A DNA stretch of 64,000 nucleotides from Erythrobacter sp. Alg231-14. Its GTDB lineage: Bacteria; Pseudomonadota; Alphaproteobacteria; Sphingomonadales; Sphingomonadaceae. The translations under genes were made by a program, and so were the position numbers. The notes beneath the pieces are model-generated. The model had not been told where the DNA came from. It did not search any database and worked only from the letters and a program-made list of their open reading frames with translations. Positions 8,986 through 21,000 of the stretch are shown one piece after another (the first letter of the stretch is position 1; every line of letters begins with the position of its first letter). Location of the stretch: assembly GCF_900149685.1 (NCBI RefSeq), contig NZ_LT702999.1, positions 1,178,001-1,242,000 of the forward strand. Direction: 5' to 3'.

Positions 8986-11900
8986 TCAATTGGCTCCGAT
9001 TGGTTTTGTGCCATCGCCAAGAACGATGAACGCAGCCCAATAGAACGGGTGCGACGTATCAGGATCTTCCATCAATCCGCGTTGCGCATCGCTGAGTGAA
9101 CTCGACAGACCTTGACCCGGCTCCCCGGTAATGAGGCCTTGGACGAGGCGTTGAGTTGCGTCGAAATCATCGGGAACGGGCCAGTGGCTTGCCACAACCG
9201 CGCGCGCGCCAGCGCCAACAAACGCGCGAACCAAACCATCAAGAGCGTAATTGCCCCCGCCGACAACGCCCGCGTCGCGCGATGCAGCGCTGGTTGCCAT
9301 GCCGGCCGTATCGCAGGCCGACAAAATGACGACATCGGCGTCCAAGTTTAGGTCGAAGATCTCTTTGAAGCTCAACAGGCCATCTGAGCCCTCATCACCA
9401 AATGAAGTAACCAGAGCCGGACGCGCTGGACAGTTCGGCTTCGGCGCAGTCACAAGACCGTGTGTTGCGAAGTGAACCACGCGGTAATCGGACAATTCTT
9501 CGTTGGCCAGCAATGCCGTATCCGAGAACGCATCGCCAACGGCCACGCTGCTTTTGTCTTCACCATATTTGCTGGCGGCAAAGAACAGTTCGCCCGGATC
9601 AATCGGATCCCGCCATGTGTCCAATGTCCACGCGCATGGATCGGTCGATTCCGATTGCTGTGTTGGGAGAGCGTTTGAACCAACGCCCAAATAGCTTTTC
9701 TTCGCGCGCGATGGCGCGATATTCCGAATGTTGAGGAAACCGCGCGGGCTAACTGCGATCGACACTTCACGTGTCCGACCTAGCCAATCAATCTCCCGAT
9801 AATCGTAGAGATCTTCACTCTCATCTTCGGTCCGTTCAAGATAGGCATCCACGCCCTCTTGCGATGCTATCAACACTTGAGGTGGCAGTTGCAGCAAGGG
9901 GCCGTCGGGTTCGAAAATGATGTGCTTTACGCCCGCCATCTCCTCTTCGATCTGGCCAAACAGACGAATATACAAACCACGCGCGCGCTCAACGTCGAAG
10001 GGGTACGTTACCGTTTGACCGGATTCGTACACAACGATTGAGTCGCGAATAAACGCAACGTCATCGTCCAATTCGTTCAACCCGCCTTCAATCTTGAAGC
10101 TGCGTGAACCCGAACTGGTTGCCCACAAAGCGTAAACATCTTCGCCAACCAGAACGATTTTGTAATACGCCTCATCGGCCCGCAATTCTGATTGCAATTC
10201 CGACAGTTCGAGACGTTTAGGCGTCAACGCTCGGAAGCGAGGATATTCCGCCAAGCGGGACAACAATCCGGTTTGTTCAGAACGCAAGTAATCAAGAGTT
10301 TCGTTCGCAGCCGTGAGGCCATCGACCTGAAGCTGTGTTGGCGTCGGCAAAGCCGCCAAGCGATCAGCCCGCGCCTGAGTTCGTGCAATTTCTCGACTGC
10401 GGTTCAAAGACAAACGGAACAAAGCAGACGCTTCGTCATCACCTTCGGACATTTGCCGTGCAAGAATTGCTTGTGTTTGGGCAACGCCCGGGCGCTGCAA
10501 CATCTGTGATGCGTTGAAGAATTCCGCGGTCGCATCGCTTGATCCGTCATTGGCCAACAAGGCGAAATACGGTTCCAACAGATTGCGCAGACTGGATCCG
10601 CTATCGGTTGTGTTCGCTGCCCGATCGACCACTTGCCCAAACAAAGCGCGTGATTCAGCGGTCCGCCCTGCTCTAAGCAAAAAGCCGGCTTTGCGCGCAT
10701 ACGCTGCAAGCAAGACAGGCGATTGAGGATAGTCGCGCGAAATCGCTGAAGCCGCCACATCGTATGCCCGGATTGCCGTTTCAGTGCGTCCCTGTCCCTC
10801 GGCAACCAATGCGCGTTCGATCGCAATTTCAGAACGCAACCAGCGCGCCGACGCAACCCGTCCTTCGCGAACCGCAGCAATGCGAGCATCCGCCCGGCGC
10901 AGCAATGTCAGCGCGTCGCTCAGACGATTTTCCTGACGCGCAATGGAGCCAGAAATCGCATCCGCCTGAGCATCCAAAAGCTCGGCTCGTTCGATCGGTG
11001 ACAAACCAAGCTCAACCCCGCCGAGGCGTTGAAGAGCAAGGTTTTCCCGATTGATTTGTGCGGATAGAGGATTGTCGATGAAGCCTTCGCGGATGGTGAA
11101 TTCATCCGCATCCGGATCCACATCACGCATTTGTTGCCCCAGCACATCGAGAGCCGCCTCGGGAAACCGGCGGTTCAGGAAGTTCATCGCACGATAATTA
11201 CGAATGATCCGTTGTGCGACGCCGTCGTTCCGAGTGAGCGTTTCATCAGCCTGACGGAACAGTCTTTCCGCCGCCGTGAAATTTCCCAGATTGGACTGCT
11301 GAAGACCTTGGTTTGCCAAGACTTCAGCCATCACGGCAGAACTGCCCTGACTGCGTCCAGCGAGATTTTCAAAGAATTGCCCGGATTCCGCAAACCGTCC
11401 ACTGTTGTTGCGCACATAGGCTTCGTTCAAAGCGTCAAATTGGCTAAGCGCGCCCGCCTGCACTCGTGCGAATGCCGCAGCATCGCTGACCTCAGTTTGA
11501 GCGACTTCGATTGTTCCCGGCAGAGCCCGATCGTTGAACACAGACGCCAACGCCAAACGCAAAACAGGGTCATATCCTGCCAAACCTTCGGCAAGATAGG
11601 TCCGATCGCTCTGCTTAAGCATATAGCTGCGGTAAGAAACGCCCACCTCGGCATCGGTGCAGGTCAGTTTGGTAACCGCGCCCACCTGATCGATCTCAGC
11701 CGTCTCTGGCGCCTCGCAAGTGGCATTCTCGCCTGCAGCACTAGGCTTTCCATCCAAGCTCGATGCGTCGCGCATCACCAAAAGCGAGCCAACCGCGCCA
11801 GCTGCATCCCGACATGTCAATCGATAGGCGCGATCAAACATCCCTTTGAGACGCGCCTCTTCTGGGGCGTTTTGGGCCGTGCAACGAACTCCCGCATTAC

Positions 11901-12024
11901 CGACGCGGAAATTCGTTTGGATAGACAATGGCGCATCTTGCGAAGCAGCCGGAGCAACCATGATTGCGCCGGCCATCGCAACGGTAGCCACTGCCAACGC
12001 GCTTACAGTTTTGACAAACTTCAC
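8986..12024 (-). CDS. Secreted CHAT-domain protein of the TPS operon
   Basis: A 1012-residue protein with a GTG start whose GTGA overlaps the TpsA stop. Signal peptide at residues 1-28 (ends APAAS). The middle, about 180-500, is helical and TPR-like. The C-terminal CHAT domain (caspase HetF-associated with TPRs) spans about 700-1008. The expected catalytic pair is present: His in HFATHG near 853 and Cys in LSACDT near 904, followed by the usual VASHWPV segment. CHAT proteins are caspase-like cysteine peptidases. The signal peptide puts this one outside the cytoplasm. Its position directly after a TpsA gene suggests that it processes, releases or retains the exoprotein, or acts on neighbouring cells. 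This is inference from context. Peptidase activity has been shown only for some family members. Confidence 0.85.
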   Translation of the reverse strand: MKFVKTVSALAVATVAMAGAIMVAPAASQDAPLSIQTNFRVGNAGVRCTAQNAPEEARLKGMFDRAYRLTCRDAAGAVGSLLVMRDASSLDGKPSAAGENATCEAPETAEIDQVGAVTKLTCTDAEVGVSYRSYMLKQSDRTYLAEGLAGYDPVLRLALASVFNDRALPGTIEVAQTEVSDAAAFARVQAGALSQFDALNEAYVRNNSGRFAESGQFFENLAGRSQGSSAVMAEVLANQGLQQSNLGNFTAAERLFRQADETLTRNDGVAQRIIRNYRAMNFLNRRFPEAALDVLGQQMRDVDPDADEFTIREGFIDNPLSAQINRENLALQRLGGVELGLSPIERAELLDAQADAISGSIARQENRLSDALTLLRRADARIAAVREGRVASARWLRSEIAIERALVAEGQGRTETAIRAYDVAASAISRDYPQSPVLLAAYARKAGFLLRAGRTAESRALFGQVVDRAANTTDSGSSLRNLLEPYFALLANDGSSDATAEFFNASQMLQRPGVAQTQAILARQMSEGDDEASALFRLSLNRSREIARTQARADRLAALPTPTQLQVDGLTAANETLDYLRSEQTGLLSRLAEYPRFRALTPKRLELSELQSELRADEAYYKIVLVGEDVYALWATSSGSRSFKIEGGLNELDDDVAFIRDSIVVYESGQTVTYPFDVERARGLYIRLFGQIEEEMAGVKHIIFEPDGPLLQLPPQVLIASQEGVDAYLERTEDESEDLYDYREIDWLGRTREVSIAVSPRGFLNIRNIAPSRAKKSYLGVGSNALPTQQSESTDPCAWTLDTWRDPIDPGELFFAASKYGEDKSSVAVGDAFSDTALLANEELSDYRVVHFATHGLVTAPKPNCPARPALVTSFGDEGSDGLLSFKEIFDLNLDADVVILSACDTAGMATSAASRDAGVVGGGNYALDGLVRAFVGAGARAVVASHWPVPDDFDATQRLVQGLITGEPGQGLSSSLSDAQRGLMEDPDTSHPFYWAAFIVLGDGTKPIGAN

Positions 12025-15000
12025 GGTTGCTCTCCATTTCCATCGGCTTGAGGGCCGGTAACGTCGGGATCGATAAGGCCGGGGTTGCCCGAACCGCTGA
12101 TTGGATCATTGATGGCGCCGTTGCGATCAAGCGCATTGGTGCTGATGATGCTGACCGGCGGAGCGATTGGGCCAGAGGCTGGTCCCTCGCTCTCTTCCTC
12201 TTCTTCCTCAGCGGCTTCTTCCTCCTCCTCTTCGGATTCTTCCTCCTCAGATTCTTCGGCCTCTTCGGACTCGCTTTCTTCGCCCTCGGCTTCGCTATCG
12301 TCGCTTTCGCTAGAATTGCTGTCTTCGCCGCTGTCGCCATCGGACTCGCTCGATCCGCTATCGGAATCGTCCGAGCCAGAGCCGCTGTCTGAGCTGCCGT
12401 CATCGGTGTCTTCGATCACGAAGTCTTCGTTGCCGCCTCCGCCGTCATCGACATTATCGGCAGAGACATCGCCGCCACCGTTCGAACCAGAGCCAGAGGA
12501 ACCGGTGTTCGCACCGGCGGATGAACCGCTGGAATCATCCGATCCCTCGTCATTGCCGCTGCCGCTATCATCGTTGCCGCCTGAATCGGCGCCGCTGTCG
12601 CCGCTTCCGCTGTTGCCGCTGCCGCTCGAACCGCTGGAACCTGTGCCGCTGATCGCTGCGGAAACCGTCGAAGTGACCTCACCCTGATCACCCGCAGGCG
12701 CCTCTGTCGCGTCACACCCGCCCAATTCGCAACCGTTGAAACGGCTGCCCGCAGCGAACATTGAATCTTCGGGCAGAACGTCAATGATCGCCGTTGCTGC
12801 TTCATCGCCAGTCAAGACATTGCCCGTACCGTCATTGATTTGAGCATTGATGACGAACAATACTTCTTCGGAAGCCCGCCGCCTATCTGCCCCAAACTGA
12901 AGACCCTCTGCGCTGGCCACGGTGATACCGGCTGGAGCTTCTTCTGTGCCAGTGTTTTGAACCAGGATGTCATCGCGTGCATCAAAGATCAGTGTTGCAC
13001 CATTCAACACACCATCAGGTCGTGAGGTCGCCGCCGGTGCAGAGAGCAGGTCAAACAGCTCCTCAGCGGTTTCATCTCCAGTGAGGGCGTCAAACAATGA
13101 GGCTTCGCCAATTGCGATGGTGTCAGCCGAAATCGCGATCGATCCGCCATTGGCGAGCAAATCAATGCTGCCCGCCGTGCTGTCGATCATGAATTGTCCG
13201 GTTTCGATGGAAAGCGCGATAGGATCACTTGCGCTGGCGGTGACATTGCCCCGCACCAAAATATCACCCTGTTGGTCCAACGTTCGCAGGATCAGGTTGG
13301 TGAGGATCGGGCTGCTCGACAAGTCAAGGTCACCGATCTCAATGTCTGCTCCGTCAAAGTTCGCCGCACCAGCAATCACCAATTGGCCGCTTTGCATGCG
13401 TTCAAGTGCATTCGTATCAACAACAAAGCGTTGGATGCCGCTGTTGTCCGTGTCCGTTAGGAACACACCTTGATCGTTGGTCGAAGTCAGATTGATTGTG
13501 CCGTCTTCGCCAGCGTCCAGTCCACCTCGAGACGTGAATTCCAATCGAGATCCCGTGATGTCGATGAGCTCAGACTGCCAATCGTCATTCACTTGGACAA
13601 GCTCGCCGGCTTGCACGGTAATTGAAGAGCCGCTGAGCGCGACAAAGCCAGCATTGCCCGCCGCGTCGATGTTCAGCGAGCCAGTCACAACTATCGGGTT
13701 CAACCCGGTCACATCACCAATCTGAGTGCTAGCGACAAGGGAGCCTGCGACTACATCCCGCAATTCAATCGAGCCCACGGCATCAAGGTCAATCAACCCG
13801 ACAACATTCAGCGCGCTGTTCGCCGTGATATTGCCATCAAGCGCCGTAACATCGAGAGATCCAGCGTTGACATCACCCAACGTGACACTGCCGCCAGAGC
13901 CAACCTGAACCGCGCCGTTCACGCTTGTCACGCCGCCCAAATTGATCGAAGCGAATTGACCCGACGTGACGGTCAGAGAGTCGGCCGAGACGTTCGTTGT
14001 ATCAACCGATCCATTGGCGTTGAGCGTAATGTCTCCACCAGCAGAAAGGACCGAGCCAGCGAAAATCTGATCACCCGAAGAGGCATTGATAGATCCGGCT
14101 ATTACTGCGCCATCGAACTGGATCAGACCTGCTGCGTCCAAAGTAATCGCGCCGTTTACGATCAACGGGTTTTGATTGACGAACAGGATTACCCCTGTTT
14201 GCGCCTGAGCATTAAGCAATCCGGCATTCACATCATTGATTTCGATGTCGCCGGGCGCTTGCAGATCGACAGCGCCGGTCACATTGAGCGCGCCCGAGGA
14301 AATGACATTTCCGTCAAGCGTCATCGCGGTCACCGAGGCGGCTGTAACATCAGAAATGTCGATCGTGCCGCCTGCGGCAATGTCCAATGACGTGTCTAGA
14401 ACAGTAGGGCCGTTCAAAGTCACGGTGCCAAACTGCCCCGTCGTCGCCACCATCGATTCTGCGTTCACACCGTCAAGATCGATCGATCCGCTGGCGTTGA
14501 GATCAATCGCGCCTTCGACGTCCAATAGTCCATCAGAAAAGATATCGCCGTCTTCGGATTCCGCAAAGAGCGAACCACCGGAAAGGCCCGCAAGTTGGAT
14601 TAGGCCAGCGGCATTGAGCAAAATATCGCCTGCCACCACCAAAGGACTGCTGAAGATGATATCTCCTGCCTGAGCCGTGGCGGAAACCGATCCTGCGGTC
14701 ACATCTGCTAAGACAATCGAACCAGCCGCGGTCAAATCAAGCGCGCCGGTCACATTAATGACCCCGTTGGAGGTGATATCCCCGCCGGTTGAAACTGCGG
14801 TCACGAATTCTGCTGTGATCGAACCCAAATCAATCGGGTCGCCAGTGACGAGGGAAACCCCGCCGCCGCTGGAATCAACCGCGCCTGTGACGATCTGACC
14901 ATTCGGCGCGCTGAGCGTAATGTTTGGCGCGGTCACATCGCCGACAAAGATTGAGCCAGCGGAAGTGAGGTTCAAACGGCTGTTTGTCCCAACCCCTGAA

Positions 15001-18000
15001 ATATTAGCCTGCGTGAAAATGTCCCCAACGGTGGAGATTAGGTTCATTTCCTGCGTAACATTGATCTCGCCCGGGGCCAGCGGCGGATCGCTTGGATCCG
15101 GTGCGACAAAGTTCGCTGCGGTGATTTCGAGCAGCCGAGTTTCCAGCACAGAATCGGCAACAACCAGATTTACATCGCCCAGAGTTGTGAGCAGATATTC
15201 ACCGCCCGGCCCGTTCAACGTTGCATCGGTTAGCGCAAATCGGAAAGGGTTGACTGTTACTGGTACAAGCCCGCCCATGCCGTCATCGACGAGGAAGTCC
15301 GGCGCCGTCTCGCCGCCGAGGTTGATTTCAAGCGATTCGATCACAGCATCTGATTGAGTGATCGATACTTCGCCGCCGGTCGAAAACTGGCTCGCGCCTT
15401 CCACTGCTCCAGTACCGCCGGTGGAGAATGTTTCCATCAAGACTTCGCCAAGGTTCAGCGCACCCCGGCCAGGGTTTTGGAAGGCTTGCGATACAGCCAG
15501 TGACAGCGTTGCAGCCGCCGCGTTACCACCATTGCCAGCGGTCGCCCCAGAGCCGCCATCGCCGCCAACCGACTCGCCGGTCAATTCCACATCAGCGGCG
15601 GTAACGAGAGCCCCCCGCGTCAGGAGAGTCAAAACGCCTTGGCGCGCATCACCGCCGTCGCCGCCCACACCAGTGGTTGCATCGCCGCCGTCGCCGCCAA
15701 AATTGCCAACCTCAGCATCGATATCGTCAAAAGTTGCCGCGCCCTCGACAAGATTGGGCACTGCTCCGCCGCTTGCTGTGCCAAACTGCGCAGCGCCGCG
15801 AATTGCATCTCCGCCTGCGCCGCCATTCACACCGTTGCCGCCTCTGCCGCCTCTGGTATCGATGTTGATATTGGTGCGGCCTAATACTTCCAATGTGCCA
15901 TTGATCGCCCGGCCAAAGATAAACGCTGAGCCGCCATTTGCGTCGCCGCCAACCCCGCCATCGGCCATTGTTCCGCCATCGCCGCCGCTGCCTCCATCGA
16001 CATCGACATCGACATCCAGACTGCCGACTCTGATGAGGCTTGGGATACCGCCATCATTGTTCCGCGCATCGATCAGCACGGTGTTGCCAGTGCCGACGCC
16101 GCCATCCCCTGCCAACGCGCCATTGACGCCGTCGCCCCCTGATACGTCTGTTTCGACGGTCAATTCGCCGCCAATGATCAGACCGCCGCCGGTAACCGCG
16201 ATCCGTGTGAGGTTACCGGTTGCATCACCGCCGATCAGCCCGTCGCCGCCGTCGGAATCGGCAAAGATATCGACATCTCCGGTGATGTTGATCTGTCCGC
16301 CGTCTGTACTGAGGCCGATAAACCCGTATTGCGAAGTGCCGCCCATGCCGAGGGTAGAATCGCCGCCGAGCGCATCAGACTCCAAAGTAACGTCACCGCC
16401 AACATTGAACGTCCCCGGTTCAAATGTGCGGAATTCGCCACCGCCAGAAACTGCGTTGCCGCCATCACCGCCGAGATCGCCGCCATCGCCGCCGGTTGCC
16501 GTAGCTATCGCGACCACATCACCAGTAAATGTAACCGGCCCGTCAGCCACCCCGCCATCGAAACTGATTGCCGCGCGGGCGCTGTTTGCATCGCCGCCAC
16601 GGCCTGCACCGCCCGGCTGGATCGAACCACCCGTCGCGCGCGAACTTACTTCGAAAGAATTGGCCGTAATCGTCGAGCCGCCAAACATGCCGACGAATGT
16701 TTCAGAAGCGGTGGCGTTGCCAGCTGTCCCTTCAGATGCATCGCCGCCTGTTGCGCGCGATCCGACCGAAATTACACCGTTGGCGGTGAGAGCGGTGTTC
16801 CGCACCTGCATGCCTATAAATTGCGTGTTCGCATTGCCGCCAACCACTGCGCCTGAACCGATGCCGTTGCCGCCGGTCGCGAAGTTCTCAACAAAAAAGC
16901 TGCCGTCGATATTGATGGTGGAATTTTCAAAGAAAGGCACGCTGCCCACACCGGTTGCATTGCCGCCCTGGTGACCGTCGCCACCAATTGACTCTGCAAA
17001 AACAAGCACTCCCGACAGAATGTCGACAGTGGAGCTATTTGCCGAAAATGCGAAATTGCCGCCAAACGCCCCTCCTCCGGCGATGCCCACATCACCGGTT
17101 CCGTTGCCGCCAATTTGTTCAAGAATGATTGAATCAAACGCAACATCAACATCCGCATTGAAAAATGAAATTTGAGTCGTGCCGCCAGAGGCAAAGCCGC
17201 CATTGGTGCGCTGCGCCCCGCCACTTGCTGAGCCGCCTAACGAACTGGCGATCAGGGACAACGTCCCCAAATCAGCGGTTGAATTGCTGACATCGACGAT
17301 AATATTTGCACTCGACGCGGAACCAGCTGTGCTGTCGCTTGCCTCGGTATCACCGCCTCTTGCGGTGTTCAAAAGCGTTAGCGGAGTGCCGGCAATGCCG
17401 CCAAAGAAAGCCGTGCCGCCATTACGAATACTGATGTTAACAAAGCCGCCGTTAGCATTGCCACCTGATCCAAAAACTCCAGCGCCGCCGATCGCTTCAG
17501 AGGACATGAAATCAAGTTCACCCAAAGCAACATCGCCGGTGACGTTGCCGCTGAGGATTGTGATTGCTGAATCATCATCGGACGAAGTCAACCCAACAGT
17601 GCCACCCGTCGCATCACCGGCGCCTCCGCCAACATCTAATCCGCCGGTCGCATCGGCCGACATGTTCAGCTCTCCGGTGGTGAACAAAGCGCCACCAAAT
17701 GTCGACAATTGCGCATTGCCGCCAATCGCAGAGCCACTATCGCCTGCATGAGCGTTGGTGAGCATCCGCGTTACCCCGCCAACCGTGACTTGCACGCCGT
17801 TCTGCATGAACAATTCTGCAAAGCCGCCTTGCGCGGTGAGGCCGTTACTCGTCCCGCTTAGATCAGCACTGGCGTCGATAACCAGATTTCCGGCTACATC
17901 TAATGTGCTGCCGAGATTTTCGACGATTAGCCGCGCCGAACCGCCAGAATTGGTGCCGTTGTTATCAAAATCTCCATTCGCTAGCGCGCTGATCAGAACG

Positions 18001-21000
18001 CTGCCACCCGCTGATACCGCCGAACCGCCAGTAATGAAGACTTCTGACCTTCCGCCATCGCCACCGAAATTCGGCCCTGTCGTCACCAACGATATATTGC
18101 CGGCGACATCGAGCGTGCTGCTATTGCCGGAACTAAAGTTTTGCGCAGCCGTAAGTGTCGCCGTGCTAGCGGACAGATCAATGTCGCCAGCAACCGTCAC
18201 ACCTGAACCGCTAAGGCTAAGGTTCAAATTCTGGCTGTTTGTTGCGTCGTTGTTGCCATCGAAACCGGTCGCATCGATCTGCAAGTTCGACAAAATATTT
18301 AGCAATGAGTTTTCAACCACGAAGTTGAACGTGCCGGTAATCAGATTGCCGTTTGCGGCGAAGCCAGCAGGCGATGCACTACCGGCCTCCGCAATAAAAC
18401 GAATGCTGTCGAATGCGACGTCGACATCGGAGTTTGTGACTAAGAACTCATTGTTATCGAGAAAAGCATCGCCACCAAAACTGCTCGTACTACCAGCAAG
18501 ACCAGATCCGCCGCGAACATCCACCAACACCGACAAACGGCCCAAATTGGCAATAGAATCTGTGATTACAAAGCGGTTGAAACCGCTTTGAGCAAAGCCA
18601 GCCATTGCATTGTCAAAGATGGTGTCGCCGCCGATAGCAGTATTGACGATCAGCAACGGGTTCAGGACCGAATCCGGCAAAGAGATTGTGCCACCGTCGG
18701 TAACGTTGATGTTCGTGCTGCCCGCAATTGCATCGCCACCATCACCTGCGATGCCGAGCCCGCCAAAGGCTTCTGATGACAGGAATTCCAATTCTCCCAT
18801 TCCGGCATCGCCAATAGTATTGGCGTTGAGCACCGTGAGAGAACTTCCGCTACCATTAACGGCTATTTCGACTGTTCCGGCAATGGCATTTCCGCCCGCA
18901 CCGAGTCCGCCTTCACCGCCAATCGCATCGGCCGATAGGCTCAGTTCTCCCGTCGTGAATTGACCGCCGTCAAACACCCCAACAAAGGTGAAGCTGCCGG
19001 TGGCGTTGCCATCATCGCCTGCGATCGCATTGGACAACAGACGTGTAACGCCTCCTACGGATAGCGAAGCGCCTTGTTGAACAGAAACATCAGCATTTCC
19101 GCTAATGGCATCAAGACCCGTTGATGAACTCGATAGGTCGACTGAAGCATCGATTATGGCATTACCGCCAATCGCCAAAGCAGTGTTCGCACCCTCAACG
19201 GAAATCCCTGCAAAAGAACCGGAGACTCCGCCATCTCCGTTTGCATCTTCCATGGCGCGCGACACGATCAGAACATTTCCGCCAATGACGCCAGTCGATC
19301 CACCTTCAAGGCGAATGTTAGCCGACCCGACATCGCTGCCAAAAGCAGGAGACAAAGCTTCGATTGTGAGATCGCCATCAATCTGAAGGGTGCCCGGCGC
19401 CGTCGCTCCGAAGTTATCATTGATCGTAAAACTAACAGACGGTCCAGAAAGCAGCATATTTCCAGCGACATTAAACGCGCCACCAGAACTGATAACGCCA
19501 ATCGGCCCCGCATCTCCTGCGCTACCGTCACCATCAACCGCGAGTGTGGTGATCAACAGATCGGATTGCACATCGAAGATAGTGGATGCCAGGAAGATGT
19601 TGAAATCATTCCCGAATGCACCACCATCCACACCAAGACCATCAAGCGATCCACTGCCGGCGAAACGTTCAAAACGGATTTCGTCGAAGGCGATGGTGAC
19701 ATCAGAGTTGTTGAAATCCCATTGTTCGAACCCGCCCGTCGCATTGCCGCCCGACGACCGTTCCGACATGCCAACGGCCGAACCGCCTTGCGCGAGTGTC
19801 CGCACCGAAAGCCGCCCCAAGTTGGCCGTTGTGTCGTTGATGCGCATGATCGAACTGCCATTCTGCGCTTGGCCTCCGACACTGTCGCTCGCCAGCGTAT
19901 CGCCAGCAATCGCGGTGTTGACGATAAACAGCGGGTTGAGCGGATCGTTGGCCAAATTGACCGTAGCGCCTGATTCCACCGTCAATTCGGTGTTGCCTGA
20001 AAATGCATCGCCGCCATTGCCGCTCACGCCATTGCTGGCAAACGCCTCTGACGAGAGGAAATCAAGCTCACCAAGCGCGCCATCGCCGATTGTGTTGCCG
20101 TTTAGAACAGTGACCGAAGACCCCGCATCGAGCGCGATTAGCGACGCCGTGCCAGCTGTCGCGATATTGCCGCCAAGGCCAAAATCTTCGCCGGCCGTCG
20201 CGTCAGCAGAGATATTCATTTCTGACGCCGAAATAACGCCAGTGTTTTGAACGCGAACCTCCGCTGTAGAAGCAGTAGCCCGGCCGCCAATTCCAGCCAC
20301 AGCATTGCTCAAGACGCGAATGACTCCGCCTACGTCAATCGTCGCCCCGCCAAATTCGGCAAAGACTGTTGCAAAACCGGCCTCGGCATCAAAGCCCTCA
20401 GAAGTGCCGGTAAGATCAACGCTGGCATCTGCAATAAGGTTTCCGCCGACGTTCAAAACGCCCCCAGAATTGACCAGAACCTGCGCGGTTCCGCTGGTCA
20501 CGGTGTTGGTGCCATTGGAATCGATTGAAGCGTTGGACGCAACCACAAGATTGCCCGCAACCGTTGCCACAGCGCCATTATTGACACGGAAAAACACATC
20601 ACCCGCGTCCTGACCAATACGGTCTAATCCAGCGATTAGGGTGAGGTCTTCTTGGGCATCCAAACTCCCGATGAAACCCGATGCCTCATCGACCAAAACA
20701 TTGATGCCGCCGGAGAGAAAGCTGGCGCTCTCTTCAAATGTGATGTTCGAGAAAATTGACGTGATGTTGACGTCGGTTAAAGCTTGGCCAACGACCTGTG
20801 ACGTGAACAGAACGCCGCTGCCATTGCCAACGTCTTGATCGTTGATGTCGATGAAAGAATTGATCGCCGGATTGACGGGCACATCTTCGATTTCGCCAAC
20901 CGTGATGTTGTAACCCGATGACAAAACAACGACGTCGCCGTCCATGCTGGCAACTTGCGCCACATCAAAGCCGATGGAGCTACCACCGTTGATCGCCAAA

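Noticed and set aside
11131..12051. Plus-strand frame of 306 codons
   Set aside because: Antisense to the CHAT protein gene, with Ser/Arg/Gln-rich composition typical of shadow frames.
12085..12687. Plus-strand poly-Ser/Pro frame of 200 codons
   Set aside because: Mirror of the acidic tail of TpsA. Composition follows from the repeat, not from coding.
15358..16974. Plus-strand frame of 538 codons, Pro/Ser-rich
   Set aside because: It is antisense to the TpsA gene, whose Gly/Asp-rich repeats leave few stops on the other strand. No start context or family.
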